Assembly: GCF_016906535.1 (NCBI RefSeq)
Contig: NC_057375.1
Span: 558,001-622,000, forward strand
Direction of reading: 5' to 3'
Origin: Rhizoctonia solani
Taxonomy: Eukaryota; Basidiomycota; Agaricomycetes; Cantharellales; Ceratobasidiaceae
Length of the DNA: 64,000 nucleotides
The notes under the pieces were generated by a model. That model was not told the origin of the DNA. It was given only the letters and a program-made list of their open reading frames with translations, and did not search any database. The position numbers were made by a program, and so were the translations under genes. Position 1 is the stretch's first letter, and every line of letters begins with the position of its first letter. Positions 35,252 to 47,166 of the stretch are shown here, piece after piece.

Positions 35252-37023
35252 ATGAGATGGTGTTCGCCATTTTGTAGGATATACATACTCGCGGTGTCAT
35301 TCGTGTAAACCTCTATCAAGTAGAATATGAGTTCCAAGCCGATCTGGCAGTACGAGTGATGAAGAGTCAGTAATTTTTCGATTTTTTATATTTATTTTAG
35401 GTAAACGCGGCGACAAGAACAGATGCGATAGAAAGACGAATCCTGGCTTAACTATTGTTCGCCAGGACATCGGCGCATAGTCATGATCGTTCTCAAGTTA
35501 TCATGACGGTTCATGTCGGGGCCCGGTAATTCAACCTCCACCTGGCGAAAGGTTGCTTGAGGTTTGATTTACCGAGTCCGCGCGTATCGACATCGGGTGA
35601 AAGGTTGGATCTTGACTCCCAAAAGGAGAAGGCTTTAAATCCAAAAGTAGCGCCCAAACAAGATAGCGGAAATTTAAGCGCTTGCGTCCCGAAGGGGCAT
35701 CGTTTTCTCCCTCGTCAAATATCAGGGGCATGTTTTGGCGAAAAGCTCAAAACTAAAGAATTTAAAAGTATTCTATAATTCAGCTTACCAATTATTTTGC
35801 TTACGCAAACAGCTACAAGGATTAGTACACATTGTGGGTACGAATACAAATACAATTATCGTAGCGCAGTAGGCACTAAGACCGCAATCCCAGCCACCTC
35901 GCATGCGCTCCGGGCTCCCTTTAAGCGATCCTTCAGGCATAAGGTCTATCTCTGAGTACTTTTAGCGTTTGTATAGACCGTGCCAAGATGGGTACCCACG
36001 GGTGACATCCATCGAGGTGGACTTTACAGGTTGAGTATTGATTAGATTCATGCTGATAGGTTGGGCTTCTCCATGGGCTACTCGAGATACAGATAAAATA
36101 CTATCAATTAACTGGTACAGAGGCTGTAGCTGAATTGCAAGGGCTGGCTACGTACCAAGAATACTCTCATTACCGGTGACATGGTTATATAAAGATGGTG
36201 GCACATTCGAAGACTGTACATCCATGGATGAGTGGTGAGAAGCGAGTGGTGAGCTCTACCATCATGATTGGAGAACTCATCTATTGGTTACCCAAGGGGC
36301 GCTTAAATCCCGTTACAACCACCAACTCGGCTTGAAATTGATCGCTTCAGATCTCATGAGTTCGGCGTGTCAAGAATAAAACGTGTAGATAAATACGCCA
36401 CTTTGACATGAGGTGATGTGTACACACGCCAATTTCTTGATTCCTTCATGTAGTATCAAGCATAGCTCTAATTCTAACAGGCCCCAAAAATCTGCCTGGG
36501 TTTGTACGAATTAACCACAGCCCATGCTCTCGCTTGCTCTCCCGCTCTCCTATTACGGTCACCTGTAAGTGAAGTGAGTGTAATTGAATCACTAATGTTG
36601 ACATTTGACACTGAATTTGGTTAAACCACCGTACCCAGTAGACACACAGTTTTTGCCCCTCAGAATCGGTTTCAATGAGCCTTTCGGCCCAAGTTCAAAC
36701 CATAGCTCAATCGTAATCGTGGAGCCATACAAACAAGAGCATACTGTATTAGTTAATTGTACACCGAATGTCAACTTGAAAGAGCATGCGCTAGCAAATA
36801 TCGAGTTTGCTCAATCACGCCCTCCCGTTTACAACAATTACGTGTCCATAAGTGTGTAAAATTAGCCCTTTAATATATCTTGGGGCGCACGAGACCGCAT
36901 CTACAGTATGCTTTGCGGCTCTCGAGAATTGTGATCTCGCGCGTAGAGAATGTTTGGCCAAGTTGGATGACAAAGCAACGACACGGCGCTTACACGAGGT
37001 GGTATCGTAATAATCGAACCAGA
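35252..37023. other. gene-free tract
   Basis: About 1.8 kb, no supported exon; short frames near 35560 and 36605 have no motifs. Confidence 0.4.
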
Positions 37024-37395
37024 ATGAGGGCCTTCAAAGGTGTGCTGCTCACTTGGTACGGATTCCATATTCTTTAGCACTCGCACCCAAACTAACCCTC
37101 TTTCTCTCTCTGTGAAATCACACATGCATGGCCCGACCCTTGGTTGGTGACCACGCCTCTCAGCGATCCTGCTGTCAAACAAATCCTCCTCATCCTGGAC
37201 AAAATGCCTGGCCAGGGAGGATTCATCATCAAAGATATAGACGACACACATGTATTGGTGAGAGCCGACGACGTCAAGCGTATCAGGATCGCTCTTGAAC
37301 AAGAGGTATGTTTGGATTTTTATTTATTCCCAGGTTGTCCCACGAGCAAACGTTTGTCGGTCTAGTTGGAGAAAAACACGTATACACTGGAGTGA
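37024..37395 (+). CDS. TFB5: TFIIH subunit Tfb5 (GTF2H5/TTDA)
   Basis: Three tiny exons, 37024-37055, 37164-37305 and 37366-37395, total 204 nt: 67 residues, the usual Tfb5 size. It begins MRAFKGVLLTCDPAVKQILL and contains GFIIKDIDDTHVLVRADDVK, the DIDDTHV block that defines the family, ending ALEQELEKNTYTLE. Tfb5 stabilises Tfb2 within TFIIH and is needed for nucleotide excision repair and basal transcription. Exons 1 and 3 are only 32 and 30 nt. The first intron (108 nt) has alternative AG sites, but only the one at 37163 keeps both phase and the conserved CDPA. The gene ends 45 bp from the convergent NDUFA2 stop. Confidence 0.92.
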
Positions 37396-37440
37396 ATACA
37401 GAAGGATAAGGCGATCAGGAATGCGGGCGGCGCAGAGGTG

Positions 37441-37917
37441 TCATAGCAAAGTGCTAATTTTCTGGGAAACCTCTGCCGCAGGGAGACCCTCGACGTCGAC
37501 GTGACGCTCTACTCCACGTTCTATATAAGTAGATTTAATTTACGATGTCGAAAATAAATGAGTTCCAGCTCAAGTAAGAGGCAAGGAACAGACTCACCGT
37601 ATCGTACAAATACTCGTGCGGGAGTACCTTGAGCCTCCCTAATAAGTACTGGTAGGTTTGGATTGGCACTCTTGATGCCAGGGTAGTTCTTAGAGATAAA
37701 CTCTCTTTATTTCATCAAATCGTTGTTTGGTTCGTGTGGAGTTCAAGTGATCCAATACCAGATTGGACAAATGAGCGATCGTGAATAAGTCAATTACTAG
37801 TTGTATCGTTACATATATTTATACCCACCTGAGACCAGCAGATCCCGAGCCAGTTTGGCATCCCAGAAGTCTTATCTCGCGTACCGTACGCGGCAATGCC
37901 TTGGTAAATGCCGACAT
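37441..37917 (-). CDS. NADH:ubiquinone oxidoreductase subunit NDUFA2 (B8 / 10.5 kDa)
   Basis: Accessory subunit of mitochondrial complex I with a thioredoxin-like fold. Exons 37829-37917, 37598-37704 and 37441-37520 total 276 nt, 91 residues. Sequence landmarks: MSAFTKALPRTVREIRLLGC, GSGSAGLREFISKNYPGIKS, ANPNLPVLIREAQGTPARVF, VRYERGVERHVDVEGL, ending ISTLL. The REIR, NP-LP-LIRE and VRY blocks match the animal and fungal subunit (ANPDLPILIRE in human). Upstream in-frame ATGs exist, but the family starts at the MSAF methionine. Convergent with TFB5. Confidence 0.92.
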
Positions 37918-38089
37918 TATCAATGAATGGGAAACAAGGTCGTCGGAAAGAGTCTGATATGAGAATTCAATCAAGCGCCCGGATTGGTAAGCGATGATCA
38001 CATCATTCGGACTCAAATGAAATCGTCACATCAACAACCCTCAGGCTCAAACACGACATTCGGTTTACACACTCTGTCTGGCGGGCACA

Positions 38090-39342
38090 ATGCTTTCGGC
38101 TCGCACGTTACTAATGCGCCCAGCGCTATATGCGCATACTTCGACACAGATCCGCGCGTTTAGTCTCGCTCGTATTGCTCTCGAGCCGGTACGAAAGGCT
38201 ACACCCCCTCCGCCTCCTCCGCCTGCTGCAAAGGGCAAGACAGGCGCAGCTGCTATCAAGTATGCTACCAAGTCTACCTCTACAGGCAAGACCGCAGCTC
38301 CTGCGAAGAAAGCTTCGAGTGCGACCACCAAGACTACTTCTGCTTCTGCTTCTGCAGCGCCTGCTTCTGCTAAGAGAGTTCGGCTAACCGAGAAGGAGCG
38401 AGCAGCTAGGGACAGGGGCAGGGAGAGAGAGAAGATAGCCAAGCAAAAGGAAAGGGAAAGGGAGCGCGAGAAAGCTCGCAAAGCCAAGGAGCGTGAAAAG
38501 GAACACGAGAAGAAAGAAAAGGCCAAGGCACGCGAGCTGGCTAAGAAGGAGAAGGAGAAAGCCAAGGCCGAAATGGCCAAGGCAATCAAGAGTACGCTGA
38601 TATCTTTATCCGCCATCATACACTCATATATCTATTGATATCAGAACCATATCCCCCACCACCCAGAGCACCCGCCACCGCCTACCTACTGTTCACATCC
38701 GATCGGACTGTTGATCGGGACAGAGGTGAAGGGGTTACGGAGGATGCCATCAAGGCATCCCAGGCCTGGAAACATCTTTCTGATGCCCAACGTGACGTAT
38801 GCAGACAAGCCTGATCATCGACCCATTGTTGATAACATTGCACCAGGTTTATACCAAGAAAGCCGAACAAGCCCGCGCCGCCTGGAAGGAAGACGTCGCG
38901 AAATGGGTTTCTACACTCAACTTGGCTCAACTCCACGCTGCTCGTGCTAACCGCGAGCCAGGAACCCGCGATGATGCTGCGCTGAATGTCTTGCCTAAAC
39001 GTCCGGGCAATGGATATGCGCTCTTCTTGTCGGATGTAACCAGTCGTCAGGACTTCCGCGACAAGGTTGATGCCCTTGTCAAAAAGGAACATCCCAAGGA
39101 TGAAAAGGATCTTGTCCAGAAGAGGATCAGTTTGTATGGACGCACTTCGGCAGACATTTGGAGGTCAATGAGCGACAAGGAGAAGGCCGTGAGTCCGGTT
39201 GAACAGTATATATTGTAACTCGTACCTAACTGTTCGCCAGGTATACTCGAACAAAGCCACGGAGGCCAAGGCCCAATGGGATAAGAAATTTGGACATCTT
39301 ATTGCAGAGCAAAAGGAAGAGATCGCTGCAGCTCATCAGTGA
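38090..39342 (+). CDS. mitochondrial-type tandem HMG-box protein (Abf2/TFAM-like)
   Basis: Start ATG 38090. The N-terminus is a probable mitochondrial presequence (MLSARTLLMRPALYAHTSTQ, IRAFSLARI). Next come a Pro/Ala/Lys/Thr-rich linker and a very long Lys/Glu/Arg single helix (KQKEREREREKARKAKEREK). HMG box 1 is PPPRAPATAYLLFTSDRTVD through QAWKHLSDAQRDVYTKKAEQ. HMG box 2 is LPKRPGNGYALFLSDVTSRQ through IWRSMSDKEKAVYSNKATEA, ending EEIAAAHQ. Three introns keep frame. The two boxes and presequence suggest packaging or transcription of mitochondrial DNA; location and role are inferred. The charged helix is longer than in Abf2. Confidence 0.82.
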
Positions 39343-39823
39343 ATGTGCTAATGACACTCAAAGTACACGCTCTTTTTCCAACTAATCAATTGTGTTCTTT
39401 GTTATAAATGTGTAGTAAATCAACTTGTGGTTCTTATTTGTTTGCCATCAATCCCCGTTAACTTATGGACTGTGCCGTCGCTTATGTCATCAATCACCAC
39501 TCAACTTTTTAACTCACCACCACTCACTGTAAATCTGCGCGCCAATCATATCTCATTTTTGCCGTACCCTTGATTATGAGCGAGCGAAAATTACAATTCC
39601 TCAGGTTTGATCTAGGAACGATTCCAGTTAGCGAACTTGCCGCCGGCTGAACTCGGGCTCGTCCGATTTTGAACGTGGATTGCGGGTCTTAGCTTTCCGT
39701 CTATGGCCAGATTTCTATATTACGCTACTTTTCAGATTGTTCTCTTACGATTGTGATAGTTTTTATTTTTTCATATAAATAAGTCTGGTTACTGCTGCTT
39801 GGTTCTGTACTACTCCCCATACC
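39343..39823. other. intergenic, promoter of sterol oxidase
   Basis: 3' UTR of the HMG gene followed by the promoter of the next gene; nothing else seen apart from the TATA box listed separately. Confidence 0.4.
39774..39782 (+). promoter_or_regulatory. TATA box of C-4 methylsterol oxidase gene
   Basis: TATAAATAA, 50 bp upstream of the ATG at 39824. Confidence 0.5.
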
Positions 39824-41056
39824 ATGAACTCGACAAGCGTTCTAGGCCACCGGGCAACCTCTGCTGAACTCTATGCGTCCAGCGGAGTCGAATTTTCCAA
39901 GCTAAGCTGGCTAGAATCTAATTGGGCTGCATGGTACTTGTGGATCGGAGACCCAGTGATTGCAACAGGCTTAATGTCTTTCCTTTTACATGAGGTGAGC
40001 AACATGGCTTTGACTTGTACCTCTCGGGCATGGCTAAATATCCGTTCCAGATTGTATATTTTGGACGCTGTCTACCATGGATGATCATAGACGCAACGCC
40101 TTATTTCCGGAGATGGAAACTCCAACCAGTAAGCACCTCTCCTCAAATGCCTTATTAATGGGCCCTCTTTCTCTTTTTTATATCTCACTCACTCCCACCT
40201 TTTCAGAACAAGATACCAACCGTACAGGAGCAATGGGAATGCACCAAACTGGTCCTCTACTCTCATTTTACAATCGAACTTCCCCAGATCTGGTTCTTCC
40301 ACCCTATCGCATCGGCCTGCGGGATGAACACCTGGCAAGTTCCGTTCCCAAACTGGCAAACTGCCGCACTCCAAGTCGCACTCTTTTTCGTCTTTGAGGA
40401 CGCGTTCCATTTTTTTGCGCACAGGGCACTACATTATGGACCTCTGTACAAGCATATACACAAGGTACATCACAAGTACAGTGCGCCGTTTGGGTTGGCG
40501 GCAGAATACGCCCACCCTGCCGAAGTGTTTATTCTCGGTATGGGCACTATCGGGGGTCCGTTGTTGTATTGCCTGGCGGGATTCGAGTTGCACATGGTTA
40601 CCGTTTTGGTCTGGGTTACGTTGAAACTGTTCCAAGCTGTTGATGCCCACAGTGGGTACGGTAAGTCTGATCGGCTGGACCGAAGTTGTTCGGTGTTGTT
40701 GATATACCATGTCGGTTTAGACTTTCCATGGTCGTTGAACCGTATCATTCCCTTCTGGTCTGGTGCGGACCACCACGATTTCCACCATATGGCGTTCGTC
40801 AACGTATGTTTTCCCGAATTCAATACCTATTTTCGTGCTTCTTGACTAACGGCCTACTAAATCTTAGAATTTCTCGACCTCTTTCAGATGGCTTGATCAC
40901 TGGTTTGGTACAGATGATAAATACCTCGCATACAAGAAGCGTCTCGCGACTGTTGCAGCAAAAGATCGGGCAGCGCTCGAGAAAAGGTTACTTGAGGAGG
41001 CTGAGAAAGAGGGTATCTTGGCTGCAGACGAAGCTGAGAAGAAACGTTTGTTCTAA
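39824..41056 (+). CDS. ERG25: C-4 methylsterol monooxygenase
   Basis: ER membrane di-iron oxygenase removing the C-4 methyl groups of 4,4-dimethylzymosterol in ergosterol synthesis. It starts [16 protein letters not shown]. The fatty-acid-hydroxylase superfamily histidine boxes are complete and in order: [10 protein letters not shown] (HxxxH), [20 protein letters not shown] (HxxHH) and [20 protein letters not shown] (HHxxHH). Family markers [14 protein letters not shown] and [19 protein letters not shown] are present. Five exons, introns about 48-62 nt, all in phase. The C-terminal tail is charged and helical ([19 protein letters not shown]). Confidence 0.93.
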
Positions 41057-43260
41057 GGATGAACAAAGACTCGTTGGCCATGTATGATCGTTTTTATTTA
41101 TCTGTAATGGGACTTAGATGAATCTATAGTTTTCTAATGCTAGTTTTCCTATTATCTGAGTATGCTATCGGCTCTTAAAAGCGCACCAGCGTGGGAAGGA
41201 TTGAGATGGGGTCCACCTAACAGCCAACGGAGACAGTCGATAGGCCGATGACTCAGCTTCGTAATACCAAACGAGGTGCGAGGAGGTAGCTAGCCATTGT
41301 TAATGATTAAGTGAATCTAAGGAGAGGGCAAGATGTTTGGCCTCATGCAACTGTAAAAGATGGCTAAACTGACTGAGGCGAAAATGACACAGCTCTAAGG
41401 TGAGTTATACCCGACCTCTGGCCTTGCGTACCGTTATTCATCTGCCAACAAACTAGTACTTATATCATCATAATCACGAGGGCAGCCCCATTAATGAACC
41501 ATCGTCCACCAGTCATTAAAACTTGGCCATACTCAAGATCAGGTACCCTAGAATCATATTAATAGAATTAATGCCCGAAAGTAAGATCGCAGGCGCAACT
41601 TTGACAGCTCTCACCTATAGAAAGCTGAGTTCTCTGCAAACATTGGCGGCACGCTTAGAGCAAGCCAAACGGATGCAAACATGCGCCAATTTTGGAAATA
41701 CCCTGTAGCCAATGTTGCTGTAGTGGGCTTGTTTCTCCGTGAAATATTTCACGGTGAGCCCTACATGTGCGGGTTATCTGGGTGCCAAAAGCCCCACTTT
41801 AGACTATGCGGAGTGCTGGCAAATTCCAACAGCACCATCACAAACCCGCATCCCCAGCTCGTCCCTGTGTGTCATCGGGCTTCAGATTCTATGTTGCTGG
41901 AGTGCAGGTCGTTGGCATATTTTCTCTGTTTTTAGCGCTCATTATGTCTCGAAGTTCTATTATTTCGCTGCTGTGATAGCGTGATAGTGCGAGATTACTC
42001 AATGCCAAATGTTGGGCGGAGAGGCGAATTCGTCGATGATACTTTCTGTATGATTTTCAGGCCACAACGGTGACGTATTGTGAGGTATACTGGGTGCAAA
42101 ACGACTTAGTTGGTCACAGGCATTGCGGTATGAGCTGTGGCTTCGGTGTGAGTTGAATTTGCTATTGTTGAATGACCTCCCTTGAAATAGGAGCGTACTG
42201 CCAAAATATAGCACACTCCTGGGCATGATTAAAGATGTTGTCGGAGGTGCTGTAGCTATTGGGGGACCCCCACCCCCTTTGTTTATGATACTTTGGGTGT
42301 ACTAATAGGTAGAACAGGTAGGTTGAAATTGGATCAATTTCAGACGAATCAAATTGACAATCGACCTGCTACACGCGTTTAGACGCTGAAAGTTATTGTA
42401 ATCGACGCTTGTGACACTAATTTGTACACGTCAAAGACCCGAAAGCATTCTTGTTTGAATCATGGTAGGCACAGGACTATCTAATTGTTAAATTCAACTC
42501 CGGATCGAGAGTACACTATTGAGGTGAGTGTGAGAAGTGCGAGTGTAAATTTATGCGACGTGTTGGGTTTCAAGCACCCCCAAGGTCGAGGGGCCGACAC
42601 CATTTTGAGCGCCATGTCATGTGTATTTCATGCTCCAGTGTATACGATACATTATTTGCGTAATAATATCGCATCGCTCCAGACGCTGGTATAGGTTGTG
42701 TCTCATTACTCAGCTTGCCTGAAGTCGGCCTCCATCTCCGCGAATTTTTGCGCTGATGGGGTCGTATGGTGAAATATCATATGAAAATGACATCTTACAA
42801 GAATTCTATACCAGCATCCAGAGCAAGATGACGAGATTTGAATGATGTATTGTATGTACTGAAGCATGAAGCATCAGTGGCCGATCAAAATAGCGCCAAC
42901 CCCCCCCCCCCGCCGACTTTGGAAGCACCTGAAAACTCAATGCTCTGGAACGATTCACTTTCCTTTTTCTGAAATGCACATTGATGGTGCACTCTTAACT
43001 TAAAGTCTGTTGCTATCATTATTTCTTCACGCATCGACAAATGCAAGCAAAAATGTGCTCAGGCCTCTGACGTGCAAGTCTTGATGTCACAGGCGCAGAC
43101 TCCGGAGCTGATCGCCTACGCAAGCGCGTATAACGCGTGTCTAATCATTTCTCGCGGGAGATTACATATCATGATCAATTTCTTAGTAAATCAGAAACTC
43201 CTATCAAAGGTATTACTACTGAATTGATGGCTGTGGGTTGCGTAGCCCGAGTCAGGTAGG
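41057..43260. other. gene-free tract
   Basis: About 2.2 kb with no supported gene. A run of 12 C lies at about 42899-42912. Short frames near 41680 and 42485 have no motifs. Confidence 0.4.
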
Positions 43261-43269
43261 TATAAATAG
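43261..43269 (+). promoter_or_regulatory. TATA box of epimerase-like gene
   Basis: TATAAATAG, 79 bp upstream of the ATG at 43340. Confidence 0.5.
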
Positions 43270-43339
43270 GCGCATAGACAGGCTTCATATCGGCCATCGA
43301 TACCTCTCAAGTTCATCGTTACTGACTCACACTAGTACT

Positions 43340-44706
43340 ATGTCTTCTGTCCGGTCTATTTTCCTCTTAGGGTGCGCATATGCATACTCTCCGGTATATG
43401 AAATTCTAACTTGCTCGCAGCGCAACTGGTTATGTGGGTGGTTCACTCCTTGTAACATTGTTGAGAGAATACCCCTCCGCGACCATTAGTACGCTTGTAC
43501 GAAACTCCCGGTCTTCTGGAGCTCTCAAATCACTATCGCCCGATCGCATCAACATTGTTCTCGGATCTCATTCTGACACGTCCATTATCGAACCTGAGGT
43601 CGAAAAGGCCGACCTTACTATTAATGCGGCCAACTGTGACGACCTTGACCTTACAAAGAGCATCATCAATGGGTTCAAGAAAAAATCCCAAAGAGGTATC
43701 TTAATTCATACAACGTAGGTTATTTACGGATAGACCATCTTAAAATTGGCATTTTACGGGTATACAGTGGATCGGCCGTTGTTCTTGCAGAAGAAGCGAC
43801 GGGTCCGTTTCTGGGAAAGCTCGACGAAAGGGGACAAAAAATATGGGACGTAAGTAGCTATCATAAGAATTCAATGCCATGATAGTCTCGCTCAAACCCA
43901 AACTCAGGACACCAAAACAGAAGACTTACGTGCGATCTCGCCATCTGCGCTGCATCGATCGGTAGACCTTGCGTGCGTGGTGGTCTACTCATGATTACAC
44001 GTAGTGCTGACCAATGTTTGACATCCTCAGTGTACTGGGAGCACATGATAGTGGAATACTGGACGCATATATTATTTGCCCTGGTCTGATTTACGGTCCC
44101 GGAATTGGGCCTGTAAAATCAACTTCTATTCAGGTCCCACTGCTCTTACAGTAAGTAATTAAGCTCGAGATAGCCAAGGCAATGCTGATATGTATCTTTT
44201 TCAGAGTGGCCCTTCGTCGCCGTCAAGCCTACTTTGCTGGGGAAGGCACAAACATTTGGTGCAATATACATATCCAGGACCTTCTTCGAATTTATACGCA
44301 TGTGATCAAGCACGCATTCACCTCAGCAGGATCCACAGCTAGAGTAGACTCATACGACAACTATTACTTTGCTGCCGGCTCGGAAGACGCAACCAAAGAC
44401 GTTGCAGAGGCAATTGCTACGGCCCTGTACGAGAAAGGTAAGAGCAGAGTGCCCTCTTGTGAGACATTATTCTTACAGCTGGTTTTCTTCTCAGAACTTG
44501 TTGATTCTCCCCATGCACAAAGTCTCTCGCCAGAAGATCCGGATGGAAAGCTCCTCGCTATGTATCTTGGACATACATCCCGAGCTATCTCTGTGCGAGC
44601 CAAGAGCCTGGGGTGGTCTCCCAAGGAGAAGAAGCTGACCGAAAGTGAAGTTATGAGCATAGAGGTTGACAACTTCCTTAAGACCACAGAGGCTACTTCT
44701 CATTAA
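43340..44706 (+). CDS. NAD(P)-dependent epimerase/dehydratase-like (extended SDR/NmrA) protein
   Basis: The first exon, MSSVRSIFLLG, is joined by a 49-nt intron to ATGYVGGSLLVTLLREYP, giving the Rossmann GATGYVGG nucleotide-binding motif. Then TISTLVRNS, the VEKADLTINAANCDDL strand, a GILIHTTGSAVV active-site-like strand, DAYIICPGLIYGPGIGPVKS and WCNIHIQDLLRIYTHVIKHA (the epimerase HVxDL-type motif). It ends FLKTTEATSH, stop 44704-44706. The strict YxxxK of classical SDRs is not obvious, so catalysis is uncertain; many fungal members of this 'nucleoside-diphosphate-sugar epimerase' group have no known substrate. Confidence 0.82.
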
Positions 44707-45077
44707 ATATCTACACATGTATGCAAAGAAAAACGTTGGCCTGTTATGCATTTCACGTGTATTCCGCGTGTACTCTACACAGCTAGCTATAGGGCTGTGA
44801 GCGAAGATTCTTTCCCATTCGTGTACTTGAATCTTTTCCCTCGTTACTTCTGGATCCACCATATGCATACGAATGTTACCCTAGTATTTATAACACATAC
44901 AATCTATTGTCTCGACTCAAATGCTTTAACAAGTCAAACCAAGCGGTGCGGTGATCCAAGAGGACTTGATCAAAAATGTGATGACATGTCACCTCATTTC
45001 GCGTACAGCCATATTATCATGAAATCATGTAGCTAGTAGAAATCAAATCTGTTAACTTGAAAACCTCTGTTGGCATC
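44707..45077. other. convergent intergenic region
   Basis: No gene seen; shared 3' flank of the epimerase (+) and GNAT (-) genes. Confidence 0.4.
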
Positions 45078-45753
45078 TCAATACCGCCATTGATCAAATC
45101 CAAGTCGGAAATATTCTCCATGAGCAGTTTTCACACCCTCGAACCCGATTGCAAGGTAAAATGATCGGGCGCGAGCGTTTCTCGAGTCTGTGTTATCAAC
45201 TTTAACTTGATATGATTCGCATATATATGCATAACCCACCAATTCCAACAAACAATGAGTCGTTTCCTTGGCTCTTCAGGTACTCTACCGCTTTTCCCAT
45301 GAGCTTGGTTCCCCATCCTTGGCCCTGGGCGGCAGGTAAAAGGTCGATATGAATATGCGCTTGAGAAACAGCAATTATTTCGTCCGGAGCCGTATCGGGA
45401 TTATGTATCAAGTTTATCATATGTTTATCTGAGGATGTCGAGCCTTGAGGGTAGGGGTCTTTGGTATATTTCCCCCTCAATCCCTTGTACCAATCGTTCT
45501 CAATGTTTCGTTCGAATGCCCTCGTATCAGTGGTACCGATTACATAGCCAACCACGTCCCCGGAGACGTTATCGACCAGGACAAATCCGAAATGGGGCTC
45601 GACTACGGCATACGGCTCAGCGTAGACCAGACCGAGAAGCTCGGAATAGTGGTATTCTCCCTCTGCAGATTGACCTGCGTCGCCTGTTAAAAGACAGATA
45701 CGCGAGAGGACGGGTCGGTCGGCGGGTGTGACAGGACGAACAGTATAAGGCAT
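45078..45753 (-). CDS. GNAT-family N-acetyltransferase
   Basis: Start ATG 45753 (MPYTVRPVTPADRPVLSRIC). Acetyl-CoA-dependent N-acyltransferase fold: FGFVLVDNVSGDVVGYVIGT (beta strands 2-4), AHIHIDLLPAAQGQGWGTKL (motif A, Q/RxxGxG/A as QGQGWG), then an in-frame intron (about 45185-45238) and the conserved motif B NARARSFYLAIGFEGVKTAH, ending RLGFDQWRY. Two exons, about 205 residues. Without the intron the protein would lose motif B, so the spliced form is preferred. The substrate is unknown. A TATAAAT lies on the minus strand at 45822-45828, about 70 bp upstream. Confidence 0.85.
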
Positions 45754-45933
45754 GATCACTGCGGCGTTGAATCTGTATTTTGTTTAGAGTGCGATTAAAC
45801 TAGATCGAAATGTAGGCTTCATTTATATGTTTGGGTGAGGAACATCACGCGTTGCACTTTTTTCCGAAGTTGACCCGGGAGTGATGCGATGAGTAGTGAA
45901 TAATTCCACAAATAATTTAGTGTACATCCAAAG

Positions 45934-46087
45934 ATGGTGCGCCCCTATATCGAAAGCCCGAGTCGCGGACGGCGCAACTCCGTGTTAAAATACCGATCAG
46001 TAAGTAATGGGGGTTCTCTATGACTTGACCATTGACCCGCAGCCGGACAACAAGGACCATTTCTTCAAGTCAGAGGATGCGACTTGA
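45934..46087 (+). CDS. possible 36-residue small protein with one intron
   Basis: Exon 45934-45999 (MVRPYIESPSRGRRNSVLKY) and exon 46043-46087 (PDNKDHFFKSEDAT, TGA) join through a 43-nt intron with a perfect GTAAGT donor and a CCGCAG acceptor; the spliced frame is exact. The product is short and basic, with an RGRRNS kinase-site-like motif. I recognise no family. It overlaps the last 23 bp of the convergent gene at 46065-47166. It may be a genuine small gene or chance. Confidence 0.35.
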
Positions 46088-47166
46088 TCTCAACCCTCGG
46101 AACAGGCCTCGGTAAAGCTAGTCCTAATTTTTGCAAAGACGCCTGGAATGCGTTGTATACTGTACTGTGCGGAGCGGGATGAATCGAGTTGACGTCGTGT
46201 TGGTTTATGAGCCCGGAACTTGGGGAGAAGCGGTATGTTCCTAGGCTGGGTTTCGAGGTTAGAACAAGGTGCGGGTAAAGGAGAAATATAAAAACAGCTT
46301 TTGTGAAAACTATAACCAGTGCTGTGTAATTGTCAGAGAGGGATACAAGGAAGAGAAGGGTGGGCGATACGAAAGACGAAAGAAGCAACACAAAACCAAC
46401 TCCATGCACTCACATATCCCACTCGGCATTCCCACCACCCACCCTACTCGAGCCGGACACAATCAGCCCAATCTTTATCTCCCGCTCACGAACACCTAGA
46501 GTGGAAACCTCGACCGAACTGAGCGCAACGTGCATATCGCTATACAGCGCGTTTAGAGACGTTCGGACGATCGCCGCCGAGGCAAAATACAACGGAAGAC
46601 CTTTTTATTTTATTTTTAAAGAAGTGATCAGTTTTGTAGGCGGTTCCTCGGTGAATAGGAATAGCTACCTTCTATTTGTAAAACCTTGGGCATGACGCCC
46701 TCGTTTCCCGGCGGAGCGTACCTAAACCTGATATGCCTCGCATAGATCAAATCAGGAGATGGTTGTACGGCTTCGACGAACGCAAAGGGGGATGACGATA
46801 CGCTAGCGTCAAATCTTGTGACAAGACCAAGCTTGAAAAAGTCGGGAAGAGTGGAGGTTAGGATTGATATGGCTCTGCCTGGATGAGCGGTTCGGGTGAG
46901 ATTTGTATGAGAGCGAGTGACAATGGATCCACTCAATAAAACGAGAAGTCCTAACCTACTCTTATCTCCCATTCCGCGTCGGATATTGGACCTTCATGAT
47001 CGTCACCAGTTTTAGGACTTGATGAATTCAGGGCGGAAGATCTTGAAATAAAGTCAACGGGAGGGCGTCTTGAACTTTCGAGTGTCAAGAAGCGAGACCG
47101 TGGCCTACACGGTCGGTAGGAGTAAGAGGCAACACCAACGCGACGTATTACTGAGCTTCTGTGCAT
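46065..47166 (-). CDS. conserved protein of unknown function, probable mitochondrial (DUF2358/NTF2-like?)
   Basis: Start ATG 47166 with an Arg/Ser-rich leader (MHRSSVIRRVGVASYSYRP) resembling a mitochondrial presequence. The conserved core is WEIRVGRAISILTSTLPDFF, KLGLVTRFDAS, IYARHIRFRYAPPG, LPLYFASAAIVRTSLNALYS, DMHVALSSVEVSTLG, then TYRFSPSSGLINQHDVNSIH and PAPHSTVYNAFQASLQKLGL. A helix plus curved strands with paired 'oxidised ring' and 'INxHxVxSIHPAPH' blocks suggest an NTF2-like cone of the DUF2358 kind, which is my inference only. Four exons join in phase: donor after GTAG at about 46959, intron about 46612-46677 and intron about 46236-46410. Confidence 0.65.

Noticed and set aside
38065..38619. 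184-codon minus-strand frame
   Set aside because: Mirror of the Lys/Glu-rich region of the HMG-box gene; repetitive Ser/Leu/Phe content comes from the opposite strand.
42899..42912. Run of 12 C
   Set aside because: Simple homopolymer in intergenic DNA; no associated feature.
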